Source: Schizosaccharomyces osmophilus
Taxonomy: Eukaryota > Ascomycota > Schizosaccharomycetes > Schizosaccharomycetales > Schizosaccharomycetaceae
DNA: 64,000 bases
Direction of reading: 5' to 3'
Assembly: GCF_027921745.1 (NCBI RefSeq)
Contig: NC_079238.1
Coordinates: 4,712,001 to 4,776,000, forward strand
The position numbers and the translations under genes were made by a program. Positions 20,152 to 29,829 of the stretch are shown in pieces. The notes under the pieces are model-generated. The model did no database searches. It was not told the origin of the DNA and worked only from the letters and a program-made list of their open reading frames with translations. The first letter of the stretch is position 1. Every line of letters begins with the position of its first letter.

Positions 20152-21426
20152 ATGAATTGGGTGGAAAAAGATTTGGAATACATTTGGCACCCATACACTC
20201 AGCACAAAACAGCAAAGCCTCCCATCGTTATTGTCAAAGGAAAAGGAGCTTTACTGTGGGACGAAAATGGAAAAGAGTATATCGATGCCATTGCTTCCTG
20301 GTGGGTGAATCCTTTTGGTCATAGCAACAAGTATATTGCGGACCAAATCTATAAACAATTGACGAGCTTAGAACATGTTTTGCTTGGTGGGTTTACCCAC
20401 CCTCCAGCAATCATGCTAGCAGAGCGACTGTTATCTATTTTGCCCAAGAACCAAAGCAAAGTTTTTTTCTCGGACAATGGTTCCACTTCTGTCGAAGTGG
20501 CTATAAAAGCAGCCCTGCAGTACTTTTACAACAAAAATGAAAAGCGAACAACCATCGTAGCTTTTGAGGATGCATTTCATGGCGATACCTTTGCAGCAAT
20601 GGCTGCAAGTGGAATTTCATTTTATACGATGGCTTTCCAAGGAATGTTTATTGACGTTGTTCGCATTCCCGTGCCTGTTCCTGGAAAAGAAGCACAAAGT
20701 TATGAAACTCTTGAAAAAGTTCTTACTGAACATCACTGCGCTGCTTTTATTTTTGAAGTTTTAATCCAAGGTGCTGGAGGCATGAAAATGTATGAGCCTG
20801 AATGCCTAGACAAACTCATTGGAATTTGTCAAAAGCATCAAGTGTTAACCATCGCCGATGAGGTTATGACTGGTTTCGGAAGAACGGGAAAATTGTTTGG
20901 ATGTGATTATCTAAAAAGTCAACCTGATGTGCTATGCTTATCCAAAGCTCTGACAGCTGGCACAATTCCCATGGCTATAACTACGTTTTCCAAAAATGTT
21001 TTCGATGGCTTCTACAGCGACGACATCAACAAGGCCCTCTTTCATGGTCATACATTCACTGGAAACCCTACTGGATGTGCCGCGGCACTGGCAAGTTTGG
21101 ATTTGTTACTGTCCAAAGATATGCAAGACAATATTTCTCGTATTCATCGCAGTCATTTGGAATTTCAAAGGCGTTTTAAATCGCATCCACGCGTGCATAC
21201 AATTCGTGTGCGCGGTGTTATTCTCGCACTCGAAGTTTCATCTCAGCAGAAAGAAAGTTATTACGGTAACCTCAGAAACAATTTATATGACTTTTTTCTC
21301 AAGAATGGAGTTATGCTACGTCCCATTGGAAACATTGTTTACATTCTGCCTCCCTATATAATTTCTCACGAGCAACTGACGACTGTTTATTCTACGATTG
21401 AAAGAGCTTTAGAAGAAGTAGTATAA
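20152..21426 (+). CDS. bioA: Adenosylmethionine-8-amino-7-oxononanoate aminotransferase, Bacteroidetes-like
   Basis: PLP enzyme that converts 7-keto-8-aminopelargonate to 7,8-diaminopelargonate using SAM as amino donor, the step just before BioD. 424 aa, the usual BioA length, intron-free. It opens with the BioA signature WHPYTQHKTAK, then ASWWVNPFGHSN. The PLP region shows DNGSTSVEVAIKAAL and AFHGDTFAAM, the aspartate of IADEVMTGFGRTG, and the Schiff-base lysine in CLSKALTAGTIPMA. HGHTFTGNPTGCAA and LRPIGNIVYILPPY close the fold. The wording recalls Flavobacteria. Catalytic residues look intact, so activity is plausible. Fungal BioA activity normally resides in a fused or Bio3-type protein; this one is free-standing. 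Confidence 0.95.
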   Translation: MNWVEKDLEYIWHPYTQHKTAKPPIVIVKGKGALLWDENGKEYIDAIASWWVNPFGHSNKYIADQIYKQLTSLEHVLLGGFTHPPAIMLAERLLSILPKNQSKVFFSDNGSTSVEVAIKAALQYFYNKNEKRTTIVAFEDAFHGDTFAAMAASGISFYTMAFQGMFIDVVRIPVPVPGKEAQSYETLEKVLTEHHCAAFIFEVLIQGAGGMKMYEPECLDKLIGICQKHQVLTIADEVMTGFGRTGKLFGCDYLKSQPDVLCLSKALTAGTIPMAITTFSKNVFDGFYSDDINKALFHGHTFTGNPTGCAAALASLDLLLSKDMQDNISRIHRSHLEFQRRFKSHPRVHTIRVRGVILALEVSSQQKESYYGNLRNNLYDFFLKNGVMLRPIGNIVYILPPYIISHEQLTTVYSTIERALEEVV

Positions 21427-22486
21427 GATGGGATACCTAAAGCTCACTTAAGATATCAATTTCTCCAGCACAAAGCGCAGGGTTATTTTAACTCAACCGA
21501 TTCGCTTCAGTTCGTTTTCTTCCATTACTACTGGAAAGACTAAATTAATCCCATTGACTTACTATACAAAATGATTCTCTCACAAAAAGAAACATATGCG
21601 TTGGAAAGACGGGAAGATTGATAGATTCTCTAGAAATTCAAGTCTAAGAAAACGATACGAAAACAAAGTCTTGTATGAATTCAACGTGATGATCGAGTAC
21701 ATGCCTTCTTGCTAGGCCTCTTAAATGTAGATTGAAAGGAATTTTTTCAATCGCAAGTTAAATATGATATATGGATACACTACAACGACGGTCTTCTTTC
21801 AGGATGTTACTTCCTGTTTAGCTCTCCTTCAAAGCAACGTTGAGGTTGCTAGACAAGGCAAGCTATTGCTGCCGAAATAGAATGCAAGATTACTGAAATT
21901 TTTTTTTTTAAAAAAAAACAACAACAATGCAGCCTTCTATAAATAAGTAACTAACCAAAACCTGGAACATGTATTATATCATAAACATTACTTAAAGTAT
22001 GAACATGATTTATGAGAACTCCCAAGGCTGTTAGATATAGAAATTTATGCTAGGTACAGTCCTTCTTTATCTGAGGATTTACAAGTCACGAGAATTTATT
22101 TACAATAAAGACTATATGAAGTATATAATGCTTTTTAGCAGAACTCACATAGGTTGTATATGAGGAATACAAAACCACCTACGGAAGGATGTTTACTTTT
22201 CATAAATCAATTACTGCAACTCAGTCGCTTCTTTTTACATAATTTTAAGTCTCGAAACCCGACGTCTGCTATTTCTGATGTAATAATTACTTTCACATTT
22301 TATGGCCACGGTTGAATACGACAAATATTACGGGAATTCAACTGCACTTTAATCCTGACGTATATACAATGTTTTGAATCAGACAGGTATATAAATAAGA
22401 GAATGTGCATTTTGTATTCTGTTTCCAAACATTGAAATACTCTAAAGTGACCAAATCAACTTGTCGAGCAATTTCACTATAGGAAA
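21427..22486. other. Intergenic region bioA to alcohol dehydrogenase
   Basis: 1.06 kb with no gene. It has a T/A tract near 21900-21920 and a TATATAAATA box at ~22388-22397, about 95 bp before the dehydrogenase ATG. I see no remnant of further biotin genes. Confidence 0.65.
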
Positions 22487-23752
22487 ATGAATGAAATAAG
22501 AAATACAGCTACCAACCTGATGGACAAGCAGTTGGGTCGGAATCCCGTTTCGGAGACATACGGCCAGCCGGTCCAAGATCCATCAGGCGCAACCATGAAA
22601 GCTGTTGTGTTCAATGGCTCAAAAAGTGTGAAAATTGAGCAAGTGCCTAAACCAACAATCACTCACCCAAAAGATGTGATTGTTAAAACGACTGCCTGTA
22701 CCATCTGCTCAGGTTCTGATTCCCACATGTTTTCTGGCGAAGTTCCAGGTATTGATAAAGGTTCTGTCCTTGGACACGAGTCTTGTGGTGTTATAGTTGA
22801 ACGCGGCTCAGAAGTCCAGGATTTATTTGTAGGTGAGAGAGTAGTTATCGCTTTCGATATTGCCTGTGGATCCTGTTCATTCTGTAAACGACGTGAGTTT
22901 CCCGGTTGTGACACTACAAATGACACTAAGCTTATGGACGTCAACTACGGTGCGCATCACTCTGCAATCTTTGGCTATACCAAGATGCTGGGAGATGTCC
23001 CAGGCTGTCAGGCCGAATATATTCGTGTCCCGTTTGGTGATGTCAACTGCTATAAGCTCCCAGAAGATATTCCCGATATTAAAGGTCTCTATATGTCAGA
23101 TGTATTGTGTACCTCTTTGCACGCATGCGAGCTCGGCAGTGTCAAAGAAGGAAATACAGTTGCAATTTGGGGTATGGGGCCTATTGGGTTGTATGCAGGC
23201 CGTTGGGCTGAAATTCTAGGTGCGAAACGTGTCATTGGCATTGAGACTATTCCTGAGCGCATTGAAATCGCTAAGAATCGTTTTGGATTTGAAGTAATAA
23301 ATAGAAATGAGGTGAAAGATATTCCCAAAAAGATTCTCGAATTAATTCCCAATGGCCCAGACGTTGCTATTGATGCCACCGGTTTCCGATTCACCACTAC
23401 TATGCTTCAAAAGGTAGAACGTGCTGTGGGTTTGGAGACGGATTCAGCTGATGTTGTATTTGAATGCTTCCAAAGTGTTCGAAAATATGGCCATGTCTCC
23501 CTCATTGCAGACTATGTTGGAACTAGCAATCAATTCCCTATTGGACATATCATGATGAAACATTTGACGGTTCGTTCTGGCCAATGCCCATGCCAAAACT
23601 ACTTTGACAGAGTATTAAAAGCTCTAAGATCCGGAGAGATTAATCCGGAATGGATGATCACTAACAAGGTCAAGTTTGACGATCTACCTGACGCTTATGA
23701 GAAATTGTTTTACAAACAAGATGGATATCTCAAGATTTTCTGTGAATTGTAA
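22487..23752 (+). CDS. Zinc-containing alcohol dehydrogenase, glutathione-dependent formaldehyde dehydrogenase-like
   Basis: 421-aa medium-chain dehydrogenase, NAD(P)-dependent, in the formaldehyde dehydrogenase/dismutase branch. The catalytic zinc region shows CTICSGSDSH and GHESCGV. The structural zinc loop has four cysteines in CGSCSFCKRREFPGC. The Rossmann motif is IWGMGPIGLYAGRWAEILGA. The insert NYGAHHSAIFGYTKMLG and the late DATGFRF are typical of this branch. A ~35-residue N-terminal extension precedes the usual start at MKAVVF; the upstream ATG at 22487 is used because the frame is open and it follows a TATA box at a good distance. By neighbourhood it corresponds to S. pombe SPBC1198.01 (from memory). 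Confidence 0.9.
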   Translation: MNEIRNTATNLMDKQLGRNPVSETYGQPVQDPSGATMKAVVFNGSKSVKIEQVPKPTITHPKDVIVKTTACTICSGSDSHMFSGEVPGIDKGSVLGHESCGVIVERGSEVQDLFVGERVVIAFDIACGSCSFCKRREFPGCDTTNDTKLMDVNYGAHHSAIFGYTKMLGDVPGCQAEYIRVPFGDVNCYKLPEDIPDIKGLYMSDVLCTSLHACELGSVKEGNTVAIWGMGPIGLYAGRWAEILGAKRVIGIETIPERIEIAKNRFGFEVINRNEVKDIPKKILELIPNGPDVAIDATGFRFTTTMLQKVERAVGLETDSADVVFECFQSVRKYGHVSLIADYVGTSNQFPIGHIMMKHLTVRSGQCPCQNYFDRVLKALRSGEINPEWMITNKVKFDDLPDAYEKLFYKQDGYLKIFCEL

Positions 23753-23898
23753 GGTGATATATGTCAGTACATAAATTTTATATAAAATAGGATAACGATT
23801 TTGATGATTAATGAAAAAGTTCTTATTTAAGAACAAGAAATAAATTTCGCATAGATAAATTTTTTTCGTGTAAGGTAAGTTTCAAAAAATATCCTAGA

Positions 23899-24735
23899 CT
23901 ATGGAATGTATGGCATACCGTCTGAATCGAACGACACGATAAGTAGCCTCGAGTGTCCAGTATCCGAAATATGGTGATGTTGCTTGTTCCACCATCTCTT
24001 GGATAACCTTTTTGAAAAGAATCCCGTGTACTCATTTTCCTTTTGATAGGCCTCAATTGCTTTATCCTTCTGTTCAGCAACCTCGTCCGGATTCAAAAAA
24101 AAGACATGAATCTTTCTTTGATGAAAAAAATTCTTGTTCCATAATTCAACAAATCCCCGAACCACAGGAAAACGAACATTATCAATGTACTTTTCGATGT
24201 AATAGCTGATGATGAATCGAGAAACCCCAAGGCTTACTAAACCAACAAGATTACCAGATCCTAAAAGAGCAACTTCACTAAAGGAACATGCCATATTAAT
24301 ATCATGTATAAACGACTTATAATCCTCCTCGTCAACATCATGCTTCGGGAGATCGTCTGGAAAATAGACTAAAGGAAAGCCTTTTGTAACTTCAGTGCTT
24401 CGAGAAAGGAGACATATCGGCTGGAATTGACTATACAGAGCCTTCGTGGAAGCTTTCTTTGAGAATGATTTTGGAAGACCCAATGTTGTAACTTTTGTCT
24501 TCAATGAACGATTGACGAGCCCATGAAACACGTTCGTATAAACATTTGTATTAAGGAAATTTGTCTTCGATATAGCTTTCTCGTCTTCCTTCGTAACATT
24601 TCTGATAGAAGGCGTAAAGACTGATATTGTACACGGTCCTTCCATTTTCGGACTTGTAATGGGCTTTATACCCTCAACTTCTTCAGACTCATCTTGCTTA
24701 GCTTCATTTTCTTTCAGTTTTACTTGGGACCCCAT
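23899..24735 (-). CDS. Conserved fission yeast protein of unknown function
   Basis: 278 aa, single exon, not recognised as a known family. The N-terminal ~90 residues are polar, charged and lysine-rich and look disordered (KENEAKQDESEEVEG). The C-terminal part, from about residue 105, appears folded: a hydrophobic stretch near VALLGSGNLVGLVSLGVSRF, aromatic WNKNFFHQRKIHVFFLN, and a basic KRLSKRWWNKQHHH. There is no signal peptide. Its place between the dehydrogenase and zas1 fits S. pombe SPBC1198.03c in position and strand, which supports it being real. Confidence 0.8.
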   Translation of the reverse strand: MGSQVKLKENEAKQDESEEVEGIKPITSPKMEGPCTISVFTPSIRNVTKEDEKAISKTNFLNTNVYTNVFHGLVNRSLKTKVTTLGLPKSFSKKASTKALYSQFQPICLLSRSTEVTKGFPLVYFPDDLPKHDVDEEDYKSFIHDINMACSFSEVALLGSGNLVGLVSLGVSRFIISYYIEKYIDNVRFPVVRGFVELWNKNFFHQRKIHVFFLNPDEVAEQKDKAIEAYQKENEYTGFFSKRLSKRWWNKQHHHISDTGHSRLLIVSFDSDGMPYIP

Positions 24736-25163
24736 TGAAGTTACGCATTGGTTTACTAATAATGCAAGCCAAGTCGACTGGGGACCCCTTACGTATATAG
24801 TATAGCATAACTTGGCTAAACGCAGAAATAACCAAATTGATTGTTACTTATTTAGAAGATAATCATTACATACAAACTTTCTCTTTTAAAATTATCTGTT
24901 TCATGAATTGCATTTTTTATGTGTATTAAACCATAAATATGTTTGTCTGTAGGGAAGCGATTTATATTAAGAGCAACACAAATAAAAAAATAAAAAAAAA
25001 ACAAAGCGTAAATCATTAGCAAATTAAATTTAGTATGCAAGCTTCTATCTTTTTGTTCACCTAAACGTGAGTAAGTCATTTCATAGATCTGAAAGTAATG
25101 ATCGAATAGTTTCCATATTAGTCCGTACTAGCATCAAACGTTAGTAGATATTTTAAACTTATA
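24736..25163. other. Intergenic region
   Basis: 428 bp between the start of the unknown gene and the 3' end of zas1. It is AT-rich with an A-rich tract near 24985-25000. Nothing further is visible. Confidence 0.6.
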
Positions 25164-28065
25164 TTAAAGCAACATACAGATTTGCCATGGGTAGGCCTCT
25201 AACAACCGCAAAGTCATATGAAGAATAGGTTGAGTTTTGCTATAAATGGTATCGGTATCATCGCTTCCATCTTCATACAATAAATGCCGCATCTTTGCAA
25301 TGTATGTGGTACTTTGCGACCGATAGCTTTTTGTAAAATCGAGTTTAACGCTCTGCTTAGTTTTGGAATACCCAAAGCTCCATAATACGAGAGCTGCAAT
25401 ATAAAATGACCACGGATAATATAAAAGAGTAGTAAACGGTGTGCTCGCATTCAAATCCTCATGAATCATCATTTCCATCACATCAATAGCATGGCAAATC
25501 GAGATTTTAGCATTTTCAGTGTTTGCCCAAAGATCTATGTATTTCATCGGAACGTTGTATTTGACAGACTCAAATTCTTTATATTTTGAAGAAATAGAGT
25601 TAGCGTAGGATTGGATATAAGTGATTTTAGTTTTTGAGTAAAAAGCTGCTAAATGGTACAGTGCAAAACATTCTTTGACGAATGGATGCTTAGCTGGCAG
25701 CGTTCCTGTTTGAATGAATTCTTCATTAAATTTCGAATACCATCGCTTATAAGTTTCATAAATAATATTACACCAGTTATCAATTTCACGCTTGCTTAGC
25801 TTGAGTCCGGGTACTACATGAAGTTAGAACATATCCTTCATAGAGCTTTGCTTACCAAACTTCTTTTGTTTTACTGATACATCCACAGACACCAAGCCAT
25901 GTAAAATCAATAGCATATTCCAAGGAGATTCCATGAACGACAACGTTTCATTCTGAATGAAGGCTCTGAGAACATGCAAAATTGTAGGCGGTTCATCTAA
26001 TGGCTTTTGGCTCGCCCAGACCTCAAAATTTTCTGCTTCCCAGTGGTGTTCATCAGCAAATAATGGCAATGCCACGTCCGTTACACATAATAAAGGCTGA
26101 TTTCCAAAAATGAGGACGCATATGGCGTCTAAAGAAAAGCAACCAAAAATTAACCTGAAATAGTAATTAGTAAGCAATAATGTAAGTGTTCTTCATATAC
26201 CGTTTGACAGATTCCCTGGTAATCCACTTATGCCAATACTGTAAAGAGGAATTTGAGTCAACACTAAAGGTTTCGGAGTGAACAGTTAATGCTTCTTCTG
26301 GGTTTGCCTGACGCAAAGCCTAAAAGGTTAGTTTAAATTCCTTCAAAAATATTACCTCAATTAACACGGGATGAAATAGCTGAGACAAGCGGTGTTGTTG
26401 AACCGTACTTGTTAGCATTTCAAAAATTTGGATTAACAACAGCATCTGAAAGACCCACAAAGGTATAGGTGGAAGAAACTCTTCCTTCTCATAAACAAAA
26501 AAACGAAGCCTAGAATGAATTTCAATAGCAAGAAGACGATCTGAAGGATTATTCGTAAAATGCATGCCTAGGGTAATCATAGCCAAAAGTAATTCCAAAG
26601 GAGTTTGGGATATTTGAAAAGTGCCTCTGTGTAGGATTGGCCAGCGGATATGAAAATAAGACCAATAGGCATTCACCCATATACTAATCGACTCTGCAGT
26701 AACTATGTTTAAATAATCGGTAGATAGCATGTGATGATTCTAAAAAAGGTTACAAATCAGTTTCACAAAGTATTAGACATACTTTTAAGTATCCCAAAAG
26801 ATTGGCATGCACAAATAGAGGGCACTTTTGAGCCACGTACATAGGGCCCTTCGAAAACGGTTAGCTTTGTACACTTCCTGAAGCACGTTCTAATAAACAT
26901 ACAGTAGCCGTAAAGTAATAATTTAAGAATGTCCTATTCAAGTTGGGAAACGCGTCATCCTGGCTCAAAGTGGAATCGGCAGGTGATTGTAATGGAGACG
27001 AAGACTCGAATCGCTGCCTTTTCTTATTTTTATTAGAGCATGAAAAAAACCAACGCAAATTATCATCCATTGTTTTTGTGGAACTTGCGAATGATCTGTT
27101 TTTTAAAACACAAAGAGAATCATGAAATAGATCCAAGCGTGTGCAACCATCGGGAGTAGAATCTAATTGGAAAAACTCTTCATAAAGGGAAGATGAAGTA
27201 CGGGGGTTTGGAACTAGAGAAGGATCCATTTGTTGGGGTATGGGAACCGGCCGTTGAGCAGGGATTTTTACACTCAAAGAGGATGGAGGAGGTGATGAAA
27301 AAGAAGCTAAATCGACGTTTAAACTGCTATTAGCATGATCATGAAAGAAGTTTGCATCAGGATTATTAACTAAAATATCGGGTTTTTCAAAAACTTTGGA
27401 AGGAGAGGACGGAAGAGCTTGGGTAGGAACGATGGAAGAAGTAGCCGGTGGATTTACATGCCCAGGACGGCTTGCAATGGGATTTGGCTGGGAAGGCTGT
27501 ATCATACTTGCAGACACTTGGACCAAATTTGGGTTCACAGAAGGATTGTGAGAGGCATTGGGAGTTACATCGTGAAATTCCTTAGAAAATAAATGGGATG
27601 ATGAAGGAGAAGGAAGCACTAAAATTCAAAGTTAGATTCGTGTACGAACGAGTCTTTAACTCAAACATCATTTAAACACGGTCAACACAACAGGATACCG
27701 TAAACCGAAAACGATGCTTTGAGCGTTTTCATTTCCAACATACACTTTTCATAAAGGCCTTGCTTTTGTATATGCATTTGTTGTACATGGCGATGTAGGA
27801 CATCACTTCTTGCGAATGCACGATGACAAAACGAGCACGTAAAAGTTTTCAAGTTTTCATCTAATTGGTGTTTATGTAAGCCTCTAAAATACATAAATCA
27901 TTCTGCAAGCGACTTACGAGTTCGTTCATGGCGCCGCAAATGTTCCTTTCTTGTGAAAGACTTTGGGCAATCAAGGTAAGTGCAATAAAACCTCGGGTCT
28001 CCAATTTGGTGAGCCCGTGAGCGCTTCCTAGAAGGTTTTCCAGCAAATGAATCCTCGTTGGACAT
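25164..28065 (-). CDS. zas1: C2H2 zinc-finger transcription factor Zas1, eight exons
   Basis: Nuclear regulator; in S. pombe Zas1 controls genes for chromosome condensation and cell division. Exons inferred on the minus strand: 28065-27918, 27881-27744, 27618-26903, 26848-26783, 26739-26356, 26319-26201, 26154-25856, 25813-25164. All junctions keep frame, giving 839 aa. Two zinc fingers lie at residues ~28-86: C28/C33 with H46 and H52, then C65/C68 with H81 and H86. They are followed by a Pro/Ser-rich linker and a fungal-specific transcription factor middle region (NAYWSYFHIRWPILHRGTF). Introns are short with CTAAC-like branch points; the third, at 26849-26902, and the 66-nt exon after it are the least certain. 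The identity rests on architecture plus position next to guk1. A short uORF precedes the ATG. Confidence 0.85.
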
Positions 28066-28070
28066 TATTC

Positions 28071-28097
28071 TTATTCCTCCTTTCCGTACAATACCAT
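28071..28097 (-). promoter_or_regulatory. uORF in the zas1 leader
   Basis: An eight-codon open frame (M V L Y G K E E, stop) ends five bases before the zas1 ATG at 28065. It is in a different frame from zas1. If transcribed it could limit initiation. Immediately upstream, minus-strand CCCCCAC (28122-28128) resembles the YCCCCAY motif I recall for Zas1 binding. Confidence 0.45.
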
Positions 28098-28322
28098 CCA
28101 CCTAGGTGTAGTTGGTAGAATGTGGGGGGCAAAATCCTTGTGTTGCTAGACCTCGTTAATGGATACAATCACCCTTGGTGGTAAGTCCCAGTGCCAAAAC
28201 GGATCTTGATAGAAATAAAAAAGAAACTAAGCACTACATTCCCTTTGGTGTTTCATTACAAAAAGCTATTCTCATATCCTTTTTGTCAGCGTGACAAAAA
28301 TATAAAGGAGAATAAAAGAATT

Positions 28323-28392
28323 GCTTCGGCCGGGAATCGAACCCGGGTCGCTTCGATGGCAACGAAGCATTATACCACTAAACCACCAAAGC
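28323..28392 (-). tRNA. tRNA-Gly, anticodon GCC
   Basis: A 70-nt intronless tRNA. The acceptor stem GCTTTGG/CCGAAGC pairs with one G-U, the D arm contains TTTAGTGG (A box), the anticodon loop TTGCCAT sits on a CTTCG/CGAAG stem, and the T arm holds GGTTCGATTCC (B box). Anticodon bases are complementary to 28358-28360. It decodes GGC and GGT. It lies between zas1 and guk1. Confidence 0.96.
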
Positions 28393-28924
28393 ATTTGCAT
28401 ATTAGTTACCAAATAATAACAAATATATGATGTTGATTATGGATCCTTCTAGTCATGCTTTGTTCATCATACAATGTCCAAATACCACATAGACGTATAG
28501 CAGATATAGGAGCTACCGTCTTTCTTGAACAATCAATCAACCGCAAGGGCTTTGTAGTGTTCATGCTTGGTAAACAAGTGCAAAAAGAAATACATAGTTA
28601 TGTACGGAATTCTGAATTCTTCCATCAGACATTGGCATATTTTCCTCCGTTAACAGCATATACCGCATGTTTACTTTTACTGTTATTTTTAATTACGTAT
28701 TTTTACGTATATACGGTAATTAGCTTTATTTGTTCAGAAGGGAAAACTTTTTTAACGTAAACAAACAATTTCTTGCAATCAAAGGTCCTAGCGGCTTTTG
28801 ACTTCTTTGGCTGTTTTTCAAGATCTATCTCCCTCGAGCATCTTTTCTTAAAAGGTTCGTTATACATTTACGACGGTTTTCAGGCTTTGCGAATTTTCAT
28901 TCTTTTTCAAGTTTTCCTTTCAAA
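28393..28924. other. Upstream region of guk1
   Basis: 532 bp between the tRNA 5' end and the guk1 start. It includes a 101-codon open frame (28455-28760) that looks non-coding: odd composition, no family resemblance. A pyrimidine-rich leader runs up to the guk1 ATG. Confidence 0.6.
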
Positions 28925-29512
28925 ATGACAGTTGAAACTTACCATTTGGCTTATTCACCTGTTGTTGTCTTTGGCCCCTCCGGAGTTGGTAAATCAACCT
29001 TGTTGAAGCGACTTTTGTCGTTACACGGAGACAAGCTAGGTTTCAGTGTGTCCCATACAACTAGAAGCCCCCGTTCTGGCGAGCAAGAAGGTATAGACTA
29101 CCATTATGTTAGCAAGGATGAGTTCCGAAAACTAGTTGCTGAAAATAAGTTTGTTGAATGGGCCGAGTTTTCCGGAAATATGTACGGTACCTCCATAATG
29201 GCCATCAAAGACCTCGAAAATGGAAACAAAAAAGCTATTTTAGACATTGATTTGCAGGGTGTTTTGCAGGTTAAGAAGAGTGCCATCAAGGCACGTTACG
29301 CATTTTTGGCACCCCCCAGTATTGAGCAATTAGAGGCTCGCTTGCGCGGTCGTGGTACTGAAAGTGAAGAGTCTGTTTTATTGCGTTTGGAACGTGCTTT
29401 GAAAGAGGTTGAATACAGTAAACAGCCTGGTAATTTTGAGACCCTTATTGTTAATGATGACCTAGAAAAGGCATACAAGGAACTTGAGGAATTCTGCCTT
29501 TCTGATTCTTAA
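28925..29512 (+). CDS. guk1: Guanylate kinase
   Basis: 195-aa soluble nucleoside monophosphate kinase that phosphorylates GMP to GDP with ATP. The P-loop is GPSGVGKSTLLKRL at residues ~17-30. The GMP-binding region has SHTTRSPRSGEQEGIDYHYV, then EWAEFSGNMYGTS. The lid and later catalytic arginines lie in RLRGRGTESEESVLLRL, and LDIDLQGV is conserved. Length matches the family (187-200 aa). Single exon, strong start context (CAAAATG). Convergent with the first GH76 gene. Confidence 0.97.
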   Translation: MTVETYHLAYSPVVVFGPSGVGKSTLLKRLLSLHGDKLGFSVSHTTRSPRSGEQEGIDYHYVSKDEFRKLVAENKFVEWAEFSGNMYGTSIMAIKDLENGNKKAILDIDLQGVLQVKKSAIKARYAFLAPPSIEQLEARLRGRGTESEESVLLRLERALKEVEYSKQPGNFETLIVNDDLEKAYKELEEFCLSDS

Positions 29513-29829
29513 GCAAAAACACAAAAATATCTTGTAATCTTACCTCTGTTATTCATGGAGGTTTTTATAGCATTGGTTGATCAAAAAATTTCTTTGCATA
29601 CACAAAGTACTGAGTAATTACCTAATTTAATTTAATTTGGTTACTTTTTCTCTGTATCTTTTCATTATTTCCGTCGTAAATCTTATTATTAATAAAGGAA
29701 TCTAAAACATATAAAAACAACAAACTAAAGTGAGCATACCGTGATGCCTAGATCTTTTCCATTCTTTTATGGAAGTTGTATAAATATCAATATCAGAGTG
29801 TGTTTTACACCCTCATTGAGACAATCAAA
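29513..29829. other. Convergent intergenic region
   Basis: 317 bp between guk1 and the first GH76 gene. AT-rich with AATAAA-type signal at ~29690. Nothing else seen. Confidence 0.6.

Noticed and set aside
28455-28760. 101-codon frame between the tRNA and guk1
   Set aside because: No resemblance to any family, low-complexity hydrophobic end, and it would occupy the guk1 promoter; more likely chance.
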